From assembly GCF_029537375.1 (NCBI RefSeq), contig NZ_CP120679.1:2158001-2222000 (forward strand): a stretch of 64,000 nucleotides of DNA. Reading direction: 5' to 3'. How positions within the stretch are numbered: the first letter of the stretch is position 1; every line of letters starts with the position of its first letter. Shown here piece by piece: positions 1 to 9,300 of this stretch. This DNA comes from Bacillus sp. HSf4 (GTDB taxonomy: Bacteria > Bacillota > Bacilli > Bacillales > Bacillaceae). The notes below the pieces were generated by a model. It was not told the DNA's origin. It did no database searches and saw nothing but the letters and a program-made list of their open reading frames with translations. The position numbers and the translations under genes were made by a program.

Positions 1-256
1 GCCACTTTCTAATGACAGCGGTTATCTTCAAGCGGTCCGTCGCCTGTTTTCCAATTAAATAAGGAATGATCCGTTTCTTAAAGCCCGCATCCACCAGCGG
101 CAGAAAGTCAACACACTCCCCCCACCCCGTCAGTCCTGATGCGGTTGTCACGCGAAGCAAATAGCATGTTCTGTAATGTTTGTAGCCATTGGCATCCCCA
201 TAAGGTTCAGAAAGCCGATAAAAAAGCGGGAATGTATCTACCCTTTCAATGCGCAT
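1..256 (-). CDS. Enolase-superfamily (MR/MLE) enzyme, N-terminal part only (yitF-like)
   Basis: Open reading frame that runs off the left edge of the window; 85 N-terminal residues are visible. It starts [20 protein letters not shown] and carries the GLTGWGEC stretch that is typical of the capping N-terminal domain of the mandelate racemase / muconate lactonizing branch. The catalytic barrel lies outside the window, so the substrate cannot be read. The ATG at 256 has an AAAGGA ribosome site about 8 nt upstream. It begins only 13 nt after the stop of the MFS transporter gene, so both are probably in one operon. In B. subtilis yitF and yitG are neighbours, which supports the name, but this is by recognition only. 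Confidence 0.7.
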   Translation of the reverse strand, partial: MRIERVDTFPLFYRLSEPYGDANGYKHYRTCYLLRVTTASGLTGWGECVDFLPLVDAGFKKRIIPYLIGKQATDRLKITAVIRKW

Positions 257-269
257 GTTTTTTTTCCTT

Positions 270-1523
270 TCACCGTGCATCAGCGGGGCGGAGTCCTTTC
301 CGCCCCTTCTCCCCTTTTTTCGTCTTGTCTTCATTTTTGACGTGAATCATTGTTAATACAAGGATGCCGACGACGAATGTCAGTCCGGCAATCGTCATGA
401 ACATACCGATTTTTGACCACTCCATCAGCCTTCCGAAAATCGGCGGACCGATGGCCACTCCTAAAAACCGAACCGAGTGGTAAAGCGATGTCACAAACCC
501 GCGCCTTTCTTTGCCGACTGCACCAGTGATAAAACTGTTAACGCAAGGCAGGACAAATCCTGTGCCGATGCTGCTGATGACCAGAATCGAGATAAAGGGT
601 ATAAGCGCGGAAAAAAATGACAGTGTGCCATATGAAACTGTAATAAATGCGAGTCCGATCACGATCATTTTTTTCATGAGCTTTTGATTTTGTCCGATTT
701 TACTGCCTGTTATGTAGGAGGTCGTACACATGACGAGCAGTGGAATTGCTAAAATCAGACCTTTTTTGACCCCGTCTGTATGATATTCTTTTTCCAAAAT
801 GTCAGATAAATAAAAGAGAATCCCGAACAATGTAAACAGGCAGACAGCACCCGCCAAATATGCCGTCACCAGCCATTTGCCTTCGTGTTTAAAAACACTG
901 ACTAAGCCTTTGACATATTTTCCGAAAGGCGGAGGCTCTTTCTTTTTATCCTTTTCTTTAATAAATATCCAGCTCAGAACGATGGGCGCGATGCAAAAAG
1001 CCGGAAAAGCAAAAAAAACCCAGAACCAAGCGATCAATGCGATCAGAGAGCCTATGATGGGCGACAGCACTTTTCCAAAACCGTTTGAGGCTTCGACAAG
1101 TCCAAGCACCCTGCTTTCATCAGATCCTTTAAAAAGGTCTCCTGTGAGCGCCATCGCGATCGGCGCCGTCCCGGCTGCACCGAGTCCCTGCAGTCCTCTG
1201 CCGACAAGCACCCATGGAAATGCATTGGAAAATGCCGTTGCGGCAAATCCTGCGAGAATGCCCCCCGCCCCGTAAAGAAACAGGGACGGAATAATAATCA
1301 CTTTCCGAGAAAAACGGTCTGCCAAGTATCCGAGAAGCGGAATAAAAAGGGCCGCCGTAATGGAAAACACGGTGATCACGAGGCTGACTTGAAATTGCGA
1401 CAAATCGAGTTCAGATTTCATTTTCGGCAAAACCGGAATCAACATTGAATTTCCCAATGTCATAATCAGCGGAATCGAACCGATGGCCACAACAGTCAGG
1501 CCCGAGGTTTGTTTTTCTGCCAT
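270..1523 (-). CDS. yitG: MFS drug/metabolite exporter (YitG-like)
   Basis: A 417-residue, 12-helix major facilitator transporter of the DHA1 type. The N-terminal half has the cytoplasmic loop motif [10 protein letters not shown] after helix 2 (about residue 65) and the antiporter-like region near [14 protein letters not shown] (about 110-125). It should pump a small hydrophobic compound out in exchange for protons; the substrate is not known. The next gene downstream encodes an enolase-superfamily enzyme, an arrangement also known from B. subtilis yitF/yitG. A TATAAT-like -10 lies at 1552-1557 on the minus strand. The name is tentative because many MFS paralogues look alike. Confidence 0.7.
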   Translation of the reverse strand: MAEKQTSGLTVVAIGSIPLIMTLGNSMLIPVLPKMKSELDLSQFQVSLVITVFSITAALFIPLLGYLADRFSRKVIIIPSLFLYGAGGILAGFAATAFSNAFPWVLVGRGLQGLGAAGTAPIAMALTGDLFKGSDESRVLGLVEASNGFGKVLSPIIGSLIALIAWFWVFFAFPAFCIAPIVLSWIFIKEKDKKKEPPPFGKYVKGLVSVFKHEGKWLVTAYLAGAVCLFTLFGILFYLSDILEKEYHTDGVKKGLILAIPLLVMCTTSYITGSKIGQNQKLMKKMIVIGLAFITVSYGTLSFFSALIPFISILVISSIGTGFVLPCVNSFITGAVGKERRGFVTSLYHSVRFLGVAIGPPIFGRLMEWSKIGMFMTIAGLTFVVGILVLTMIHVKNEDKTKKGEKGRKGLRPADAR

Positions 1524-1578
1524 AAGCTTGAAACATCCTTCCTTGTACTTGATTATAGATTAGATTGTCCGCAAGGAA

Positions 1579-1603
1579 CGGATGCTATTCCTACCAGCAT
1601 CCG
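1579..1603 (-). terminator. Weak hairpin after ykoT
   Basis: CGGATGCT (1579-1586) pairs with AGCATCCG (1596-1603) just after the ykoT stop. No run of T follows on the minus strand, so this is a weak terminator or an mRNA 3-prime stabilising hairpin. Confidence 0.4.
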
Positions 1604-1606
1604 CCT

Positions 1607-2623
1607 TTAACTGAGCTTTGTCCCGTGAATGTTTTCAGATTCAAGCCGTTCCAGGCGCCCCAGCCTGTCGGTGTACAAATCAACATCGACCGCATACCTC
1701 GGCCGCCTTTTCACTTCAGTGAAGATCGTCCCGATATATTCACCGATGATACCGATTCCCATCAGCTGCAAGCCTCCTAAAAACCAGATCGAGATCATCA
1801 ATGACGCCCATCCGGCATTCGTGTACCCGAGGAGCTTTTGAATGATCGCATAGATGCCGGTGATGCCGCTTAGGAAAAATAAGAAAAAGCCGATGAACGT
1901 AAAAAATCGGATCGGAGCCACACTAAAAGAGGTAATACCGTGAAAAGCAAAAGAAAGCATTTTTTTCAGCGGATATTTTGTCTCTCCTGCAAGACGCTCT
2001 TTACGGTCATAGAGCACTTTGGCCGAGCGAAGCCCGATCAGCGGCACAAGGCCGCGCAAAAAGACATTGGCTTCAGCATATCGGCTGAGCTCTTCGAGCG
2101 CCCTTTTATTCATCAGCCGAAAATCAGCGTGATTGTCGATTAATTGGATGCCAAGCTTGTTCATCAAGCGGTAAAACCACGCCGCTGTTGTCCGTTTGAA
2201 AAGCGTGTCAGTCTTGCGGCTCCGGCGCACACCGTAGACGATTTCATATCCTTCATGATACTTTTCCATAAACTCGCGGATTGCGCCGATATCATCCTGA
2301 AGATCGGCATCGATGGAAATGACGCAGTCCGATTTATACTTCGCTTTATCCAGCCCAGCTAAAAGCGCTTTTTGGTGCCCTGCATTGCGGGCTAGCTTTA
2401 AGCCTGTCACATAGTGGTTTTTTGTGCTTTCCATGGCGATCAGCGCCCAGGTCCTGTCTGTTGATCCGTCGTCGACAAATAAGATTTTGCTGTCGGCTGA
2501 AACCAGTTTGTCTTCGGTCAGATCTTGCAATACCGATGTCAGCTGTTTGGCGGTTTCCAAAAAAACCGCCTCTTCGTTATAGCAAGGAACAACGATCGTT
2601 AATAATGGCTGTGTCAGATTCAA
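1607..2623 (-). CDS. ykoT: Family 2 glycosyltransferase (YkoT-like, GtrB/DPM type)
   Basis: 338 residues. The N-terminal GT-A domain (about 8-230) has VVPCYNEE, FVDDGSTD and the acceptor-site DADLQDD; two membrane helices follow (about 235-300). This build is that of enzymes that move a sugar from a UDP donor to polyprenyl phosphate on the cytoplasmic face. The start is TTG, chosen because AGGAGGGAA stands about 5 nt before it. The gene follows ykoS with a 12-nt gap, so the two are cotranscribed; the flipped lipid-linked sugar is probably used by the large membrane partner. Sugar and acceptor are unknown. Confidence 0.82.
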   Translation of the reverse strand: MNLTQPLLTIVVPCYNEEAVFLETAKQLTSVLQDLTEDKLVSADSKILFVDDGSTDRTWALIAMESTKNHYVTGLKLARNAGHQKALLAGLDKAKYKSDCVISIDADLQDDIGAIREFMEKYHEGYEIVYGVRRSRKTDTLFKRTTAAWFYRLMNKLGIQLIDNHADFRLMNKRALEELSRYAEANVFLRGLVPLIGLRSAKVLYDRKERLAGETKYPLKKMLSFAFHGITSFSVAPIRFFTFIGFFLFFLSGITGIYAIIQKLLGYTNAGWASLMISIWFLGGLQLMGIGIIGEYIGTIFTEVKRRPRYAVDVDLYTDRLGRLERLESENIHGTKLS

Positions 2624-2635
2624 TGGGCTTCCCTC

Positions 2636-4336
2636 CTATTTTGCTTCATATAAATAGATGTTCCAGGCGGACTGTGGATGGCTGAACCGCTTTAACAATG
2701 CGAGCTTGTTTTCTTCGGCGTTTACAATCGGAACGGCTGAAAAAATGTACTGTCCGCCCATTTCTTTAAAAGCTTCAGTGTTCAGCTCCAGATTGGTGAT
2801 TTTTTTCTTGGAATCTTTTTTAAAGGCATAATGTTTTCCCAGCTCATCAACAAACAGATAGCAGCGGCTCCCCCATTCATCAAAATAGCGCTTTAAGACG
2901 GGATTTTTCTCAAGCTCTTTGGCGATGATTTTCCGAAATTGATATTTATATTTCAGCGGATAAATATTGGCATACGTATCAAGCGTGTAAAAGCCGTTGT
3001 ATTGGGCGATCGCCGGATGCAGTCCGATGCTCGCTACCCGATATGAACGCTCAGGCCGGCCGATAAACTGTTTGATTTCTTTAAATTGTTCAGACGCATA
3101 AAATTCCCGGAAGGAAGGCGAATGGCGGTAAGCCCCGTAAGTAAATTCTTCATTGAATGGAATGAGAACGATCAGCTGGGCAAGAAGCGCAGCGCCGACA
3201 AACCGCCGCCATCTCTTTCCCATGCGCCATAAGATCCAGCAAGCGACCGCAAAGCTCACATAGATCACAAGCGGCCGCAAAAAATGAAAGCGGGCAAAAT
3301 TGAATGCCGACAAAAAGCTGATTTTTTCCTTCGGGACAGCCCAAAGCTTGTTGAACCAAAACGCATACCATAAAGACAGGGCGTAGTTTAAAATCGTCAA
3401 AAAAATGAACAGTTTTTCTTCCCTCGCGCGCATTTGTTTTGCTCTGCCGACCACGATCATGAACGTCAAAAGAATCACAGGCAGGATCACGGCTGTATGT
3501 ACGGTCATGACATGGTTATGGCCGAGAGCAAAATTTTTAAAAGACAGACGGAAAGAATGCAGGATGTCGTGTCTTGATGAAATAAATTCGACGCGGTGCA
3601 TCGTTTCGCCCGAGGCGAAAACCGAATAAACGAGCCGGTATTCAATCGCGAGAAAAATCCCCGTCATCAGCGCGATGCTCCCCAAAAAAGGAAGGTTCCA
3701 GTCGCGTTTTGTAAATGCGTCGTAAAGCCAAAGAATGGATACTGCGGCAAGAAAAAAGAAAAAGCCGAGCACAAAGCTTGAATAAAGTGGCAAAAGCGCA
3801 AGAGTCAGCCACTCTTTCCAGGAAAAAGTCCCCGCCCTGATATTTAAAAATGCCCATAAGGCAAGGGGATGTCCGAGCGTGCTGAGCATGCCTGAAGGCC
3901 AAAAGGGCGTCAGGGCAAATGCGAGGGAGACGCCGATCATGATCAGATACGCTTTTTCGTTGCGAATCACATGAACCTTCAACAGCAGATACATGCCGAT
4001 GAAGGCGAAAACCCTTGTCAATGTTTGGCTTAATGCATATGCTGTCATCGGCGGAAACAACGCATGAAGCCAGACAATCCCGCTCCATTCCGTTCCATAC
4101 GCATCGCGGGGCAGGCCGTTGATGATTTGCGGAATGACGGCCTTCACACCGCCGAGCATCTGCCCGCTTTCCGCCAGCACTTTATACCAGGCGATATTGG
4201 AATCAAGATTGTCGTGTACACGGATATGGGCGTTTTCATTTAATATGTAAAGAGGCAAAACATACAATAAGATGACGGTAAAAGCGATCAAGAGAACCGC
4301 TTTTTCCCGGCTGAGCTTTTTGGCAAATAACAACAT
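2636..4336 (-). CDS. ykoS: Large polytopic membrane protein, glycosyltransferase partner (YkoS-like)
   Basis: 566 residues. About ten hydrophobic helices fill the first 400 residues, followed by a soluble C-terminal domain of about 150 residues rich in Tyr and Lys. An early loop between helices 1 and 2 carries HDNLDSN, an acidic pair in the position where GT-C glycosyltransferases keep catalytic acidic residues. Together with the downstream GT2 gene (ykoT, 12 nt away) this fits an enzyme that transfers a polyprenyl-linked sugar outside the membrane. The pairing is known from B. subtilis, where both genes are of unknown function. The GT-C role is my inference. Confidence 0.75.
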   Translation of the reverse strand: MLLFAKKLSREKAVLLIAFTVILLYVLPLYILNENAHIRVHDNLDSNIAWYKVLAESGQMLGGVKAVIPQIINGLPRDAYGTEWSGIVWLHALFPPMTAYALSQTLTRVFAFIGMYLLLKVHVIRNEKAYLIMIGVSLAFALTPFWPSGMLSTLGHPLALWAFLNIRAGTFSWKEWLTLALLPLYSSFVLGFFFFLAAVSILWLYDAFTKRDWNLPFLGSIALMTGIFLAIEYRLVYSVFASGETMHRVEFISSRHDILHSFRLSFKNFALGHNHVMTVHTAVILPVILLTFMIVVGRAKQMRAREEKLFIFLTILNYALSLWYAFWFNKLWAVPKEKISFLSAFNFARFHFLRPLVIYVSFAVACWILWRMGKRWRRFVGAALLAQLIVLIPFNEEFTYGAYRHSPSFREFYASEQFKEIKQFIGRPERSYRVASIGLHPAIAQYNGFYTLDTYANIYPLKYKYQFRKIIAKELEKNPVLKRYFDEWGSRCYLFVDELGKHYAFKKDSKKKITNLELNTEAFKEMGGQYIFSAVPIVNAEENKLALLKRFSHPQSAWNIYLYEAK

Positions 4337-4439
4337 AAAAACAACACATCCATCTTTTTTCTTGTTCCAAGAGAAGAAATATTTGGGGCGCTGCCATTTT
4401 ATTATTGCTTCAGCAGGATTGAAACATGCATGAAAATCA

Positions 4440-4476
4440 AAATTAGGCTTTCCGATTCTGCCGGAAAGCCCTCGTT
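4440..4476 (-). terminator. Terminator after the Tyr/Pro-rich small gene
   Basis: GGCTTTCCG (4446-4454) pairs perfectly with CGGAAAGCC (4462-4470) across a 7-nt loop; T-rich stretches flank both sides, so it can act in both directions. Confidence 0.75.
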
Positions 4477-4477
4477 T

Positions 4478-4666
4478 TTACCAAGGATAGAATGGATAGT
4501 AAGGATAATAAGGGAAAGGAAATGGGAAATAAAAATATGGGTATGGAAAGAACGGGCGCGGCCTTGGCCGCGGTCTCGGCCGCGGGTATGGGTAAGAGTA
4601 TGAATAAGGCTGTTGTCTTTGCTCTTCAAAGCCATGCTCGAAGTCATAGTTCACTGCCTCCACCAT
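4478..4666 (-). CDS. Small Tyr/Pro/Arg-rich protein, probable spore coat or mother-cell peptide
   Basis: About 62 residues of very low complexity: an acidic N-terminus (VEAVNYDFEHGFEEQ), then a Tyr-Pro-Ser stretch, a (Pro-Arg)x5 run in the middle and a C-terminal tail made almost only of Tyr, Pro and Phe ending in Trp. It is real because it has a strong AAAGGAGG at 4672-4679, a sigma-K/E type promoter upstream and its own terminator. Three in-frame starts compete (ATG 4669, ATG 4666, GTG 4663); spacing from the ribosome site is 2, 5 and 8 nt, so the first ATG is least likely. Tyr-rich peptides of this kind occur in spore coats, but no homologue is recognised. The ORF in another frame over the same bases (4402-4647) is a shadow. 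Confidence 0.65.
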   Translation of the reverse strand: MVEAVNYDFEHGFEEQRQQPYSYSYPYPRPRPRPRPRPFFPYPYFYFPFPFPYYPYYPFYPW

Positions 4667-4697
4667 CATAGCCTCCTTTAACGGGTATTGAATACTT

Positions 4698-4728
4698 TAG
4701 GCTATGCGAATTTACATAAAATAGAGTA
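4698..4728 (-). promoter_or_regulatory. Sigma-K (or sigma-E) type promoter for the Tyr/Pro-rich gene
   Basis: Reading the minus strand, GCATAGCCTA (4707-4698) matches the sigma-K -10 consensus gCATAnnnTA at every fixed position. TACT (4728-4725), containing the AC of the -35 element, lies 17 nt upstream. The predicted start of transcription, near 4690, leaves a short leader before the AAAGGAGG site. Confidence 0.6.
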
Positions 4729-4784
4729 CGTACAAATGTAATTTTCCTTGGCCGAAATTGTAAAAACAACTCCGGATTTTCGCA

Positions 4785-4833
4785 CTAAAAAAGCCTGGCC
4801 CATGATCCTGCAATCAGGTTCATGAGCCAGGCC
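4785..4833 (-). terminator. Terminator of the gltAB operon
   Basis: GCCTGGCCCATGA and TCATGAGCCAGGC form a long stem (4793-4832); on the minus strand it is followed by a run of T. It lies about 30 nt after the gltB stop. Confidence 0.9.
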
Positions 4834-4860
4834 GTCATCTATCATAGATCCCCTTTGTTT

Positions 4861-6342
4861 TTACGGCAGTACAGAACTACCCATCAAATACTTGTCAACC
4901 TCCCGGGCGACTTCGCGTCCTTCATGAATGGCCCAAACGATTAAGCTTTGGCCCCTTCTCGCATCCCCTGCCGCAAAGACTCCCTCGACATTTGTTTTAT
5001 ACTCCCCGTATGCTGCGTCTACTTTGTTTCTGACCGCTTTGACACCGAACTGCTCCAAGAGCGGCTGATCTGTACCTTCAAAGCCGATGGCGATGAAAAC
5101 AAATTGAGCCGGCCAGACTTTTTCCGTTCCCGGAATTTCGTGAAACTCGAACTTGCCTTGTTCATTTTTCACTTTTTTCATTTGAATCGTGTGCAGCTCT
5201 TTTAGATGACCGTTTTTGTCGGCAACCAGTTTTTTCGTCTGAATGCAGTATTCTCTCGGATCGCGTCCGAATTTTGCTTCCGCTTCTTCATACGCATAGT
5301 CGAGCGCATAGACGTGCGGCTGTTCCGGCCACATGTTTTCAGCCGTTCTTGTATCAGGAAGCTTCGGGTGCTTGCCGAATTGAACAACGCTCCGCGCCTT
5401 TTGGCGCATTGCCGTCGCAACGCAGTCGGCTCCCGTGTCTCCGCCGCCGATGACGATGACATCTTTGTTTTTCGTATTGATGAATTGTTTATCTTTGAAA
5501 TTTGAATCAAGCATGCTCTTGATTGTGTCTGTCAAATAATCCATCGCAAAGTGCACGCCTTTTGCTTCGCGGCCTTCAATGACGAGGTCGCGCTGCTTTT
5601 GTGCTCCCGTGCAGAGGATGACCGCATCATACTTACTTTTGAGCTCTTCGGCTGTGATGTCTTTTCCGATCTCCGTGTTGGTGACAAAATCGATGCCTTC
5701 TTGCGTCAACAATTTGATGCGGCGCTCAACGACGCTTTTTTCGAGTTTCATATTCGGAATGCCGTATGTTAAGAGGCCGCCCGGACGGTCGGCGCGTTCA
5801 TAAACGGTAACGGAATGCCCTGCCTGATTAAGCTGGTCGGCGCTTGCGAGTCCTGCCGGACCCGATCCGACGATCGCAATTTTCTTGCCGGTCCGCTTTT
5901 TCGGAATCCGCGGCTTGATCCATCCGTTTTCAAAGCCTTTATCAATAATGGTCCGTTCAATCCCTTTGATGGATACGGCCGGATCGGAAATCGCGACCGT
6001 ACAAGAGCCTTCACATGGTGCCGGACAAACGCGTCCCGTAAATTCAGGAAAATTGTTCGTTTTCAGGAGGCGTTCAAGCGCTTCTTTCCATCTTCCCCGA
6101 TAGACGAGATCATTCCATTCAGGAATCAGATTATGAATCGGACATCCTGACGTATATCCGCTGATATCCATGCCGATTTGGCAGAAGGGAGTGCCGCAGT
6201 CCATGCAGCGCGCTCCCTGTCTCTTTGAGACTTCCTCAGAAAATGGAGACGAATATTCGTTCCAATCGTTTATCCGTGTGAGAGGATCGCGTTCAGCAGG
6301 CTTTTCCCGCTTGAATTCCATAAATCCTGTTGCTTTGCCCAT
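4861..6342 (-). CDS. gltB: Glutamate synthase (NADPH) small subunit
   Basis: 493 residues, full family length. With GltA it makes two glutamates from glutamine and 2-oxoglutarate; this subunit brings in electrons from NADPH. The N-terminal cysteine-rich Fe-S region is seen as CMDCGTPFCQ and SGCPIHNLIPEWNDL, the FAD site as GSGPAGLASADQLNQAGH and the NADPH site as GGGDTGADC; near the C-terminus GVFAAGDARRGQSLIVWAI closes the flavin fold. The ATG at 6342 is chosen over an ORF extension of 29 residues because AAAGGGGAGG stands directly before it. It begins 16 nt after the gltA stop. The B. subtilis naming is used (gltB = small subunit, gltD in E. coli). Confidence 0.97.
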   Translation of the reverse strand: MGKATGFMEFKREKPAERDPLTRINDWNEYSSPFSEEVSKRQGARCMDCGTPFCQIGMDISGYTSGCPIHNLIPEWNDLVYRGRWKEALERLLKTNNFPEFTGRVCPAPCEGSCTVAISDPAVSIKGIERTIIDKGFENGWIKPRIPKKRTGKKIAIVGSGPAGLASADQLNQAGHSVTVYERADRPGGLLTYGIPNMKLEKSVVERRIKLLTQEGIDFVTNTEIGKDITAEELKSKYDAVILCTGAQKQRDLVIEGREAKGVHFAMDYLTDTIKSMLDSNFKDKQFINTKNKDVIVIGGGDTGADCVATAMRQKARSVVQFGKHPKLPDTRTAENMWPEQPHVYALDYAYEEAEAKFGRDPREYCIQTKKLVADKNGHLKELHTIQMKKVKNEQGKFEFHEIPGTEKVWPAQFVFIAIGFEGTDQPLLEQFGVKAVRNKVDAAYGEYKTNVEGVFAAGDARRGQSLIVWAIHEGREVAREVDKYLMGSSVLP

Positions 6343-6358
6343 TTTCCCCTCCCCTTTC

Positions 6359-9300
6359 TTACTGTGCCACTGCTTCTTTGGAAGAGGCAGCCGCAGAGGT
6401 TTGAATCTTTTGCTTTGTTCCGGCTTCAAATGCGTACATCATCGCTTCTTCGTCTGATAAGCCGGCTTCTTTTTGTTCTTTAATCCGTTCCATCATTTGC
6501 TTGAAGTCTTTCGGAATCACTTTCACAAACTGGGATATCGCTCCCTCCCAATCGTCCAGAATGGAAGCTGCTTTCGTGCTCTCAGTGTAGCGGTAATGAT
6601 TTTCGATCATGGCCTTCAGCTCTTCTTTTTCTTCCGGCGCTTCAAGCGATTCAAATTCGATCATTTCATGGTTGCATTTTCGTTTAAAGGCCTTTTTGTT
6701 TTCCGTATAGACATAGGCGATTCCGCCGGACATTCCTGCGGCAAAGTTTTTGCCGACATCCCCCAGAACGACGACACGCCCTCCTGTCATATACTCGCAT
6801 CCATGGTCTCCGATTCCTTCGACCACAACCTTTACCCCGCTGTTTCTGACGGCAAATCGCTCTCCGGCGAGTCCGTTAATATACGCTTCACCGCTTGTCG
6901 CTCCGTAGAAGGCGACATTTCCGACGATCACATTGTCGCGGAAAGCAGGATTGAAGTCTTCAGGAGCTGTAACGGCGATTTTTCCGCCTGACAAGCCTTT
7001 GCCGATATAATCGTTGGCATCCCCCGTCAAGTAAAGCGACATCCCCTTCGGCACAAACGCGCCAAAGCTTTGGCCCGCCGAGCCTGTAAAGTGCAATTTG
7101 ATCGTGTCGTCAGGCAGCCCCGCTTCACCGTAGCGTTTTGAAATCTCGCTTCCGGTGACAGCGCCTGTTACACGGTTGATATTGCGAATCTCAAATGATG
7201 CCTCGGCCGGAGTGCTGTTTTCAATCGCTGTTTGAACTGCCGGCAAAATAGCGGTGATATCAAGCGATTGATCGATGTTGTGATTTTGCGGCGTCCTGAA
7301 TGTGCGAGCCCCTTTCGGCTGATAGAGCAGGTTCGATAAATCGAGCTGTCCCGCTTTCCAGTGCGCTTTGGCGCGTTCGCTGACACGAAGGACATCTGTG
7401 CGCCCCACCATTTCATCAACCGTTTTGAAACCGAGCTGAGCCATCAGTTCGCGCACTTCTTCAGCGACAAAGCGCATATAATTGACGATATGGTCAGGAT
7501 CCCCCATAAATTTCTTGCGCAGTTCAGGGTTTTGCGTCGCCACCCCGACAGGGCATGTATCCAAATGGCAGGCTCTCATCATGACGCAGCCGAGGACGAC
7601 GAGCGGCGCTGTGGCGAATCCGAACTCTTCGGCTCCTAAAAGGGCGGCCATGACGACGTCTTTGCCCGTCATTAATTTTCCGTCTGTTTCCAGTACCACA
7701 CGTTCGCGCAAACCGTTCAGCATCAAGGTTTGATGTGCTTCAGCAAGACCGAGCTCCCAAGGAAGGCCGGTATGCTTGATGCTCGTTTTCGGAGATGCCC
7801 CGGTTCCGCCGTCATATCCGCTGATGACGATGACATCGGCCGTTGCTTTGGCCACACCGGCAGCGATCGTGCCGACGCCTGCTTTTGCGACAAGCTTGAC
7901 ACTGATGCGGGCATCGCGGTTGGCGTTTTTCAAATCATGGATCAGCTGTGCCAAGTCTTCAATCGAGTAGATGTCATGGTGCGGCGGCGGTGAAATCAAG
8001 CCTACGCCCGGCGTTGATCCACGGACATCGGCTACCCACGGATACACTTTGTTTCCAGGGAGCTGTCCGCCCTCACCTGGTTTTGCACCTTGGGCCATTT
8101 TGATTTGCAGCTCATCAGCATTGACAAGGTAGTGGCTTTTGACACCGAAACGGCCGGATGCGATCTGCTTGATAGCGCTTCGGCGGTTATCTCCGTTGGC
8201 ATCTGGAATAAACCGCTTCGGATCTTCTCCGCCTTCCCCGCTGTTGCTTTTTCCGCCTAAGCGGTTCATGGCGATCGCCAGCGCTTCATGCGCCTCCTTG
8301 CTTAAAGAGCCGAACGACATCGCACCCGTTTTAAAACGGCGTACAATCGATTCAACAGGTTCGACCTCTTCAAGTGGCAGCGGCTTCCGCGTTTCATCAA
8401 ATGCAAAGAGGTTTCGCAAAAAGCCGATCCTTTCTTCATCCGCCGCTTTTGAATATTGCTTGAACAGGCTGTAATCGCCTTTACGGCACGCCCATTGCAG
8501 CGTATGAATCGTTTTTGGATTGAAGGCGTGATGTTCGCCGCCTTTTCTCCACTGAAAATCGCTTCCGGAATCAAGCGTTTCACTGAATGTGTCTTGATAC
8601 GCTTCACGGTGGCGGCGCTTCGCTTCTTCGGCGATCGTATCAAGGCCGATTCCGCCAAGCTGTGACGCCGTTCCTGTAAAGTAGCGGTCAATCACATCTC
8701 TATCGATGCCGACGGCTTCGAAAATTTGTGCGCCGCGATAGCTTTGGACAGTCGAAATCCCCATTTTTGACATCACTTTGACGACGCCTTCGGTTACGCT
8801 TTTGCTGTATTTGGTCACCGCTTCTTCATAGCTGATGGAAAGAGCGCCGTCCTCAATCGCCTGCTTGTAAGTCGCATATGCGAGATACGGATGGATAGCA
8901 TCCGCACCATAGCCGATCAATGCGGCGAAATGGTGGACTTCTCTCGCTTCCCCTGATTGGGCGATGATGCTGACCTTCGTCCGTTTTCCTCCGCGGACCA
9001 AATATTGATGAAGCGCGCTTACGGCAAGAAGCGAAGGAATCGGCGTGTTTTCCGGGTCCATCTTGCGGTCTGACAATATAAGCAATGTGACGCCTGCAGC
9101 AATCGCTCTGTCGGCCTCTTTAAACATATCTTCAAGTCCGCTTTTCAAGTTATCCGTAAAAAGCGTGTGAATCGTTTTGCTTTTAAAGTTCTGATGGACA
9201 AGCCCTCTTAGAGAGTTGAACTGAGCGTTTGTCAGCACCGGCGTATACAATTTGATTCTGCGGCAGCTGCTTTCATTCGGGTGAAGAATGTTCCCTTCCG

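Noticed and set aside
3642..4088. 148-codon frame inside ykoS
   Set aside because: Same strand, other frame; Cys/His-rich random-like sequence, no start signal.
4402..4647. Open frame of 81 codons over the Tyr/Pro-rich gene
   Set aside because: Shadow frame that runs through the terminator; no ribosome site.
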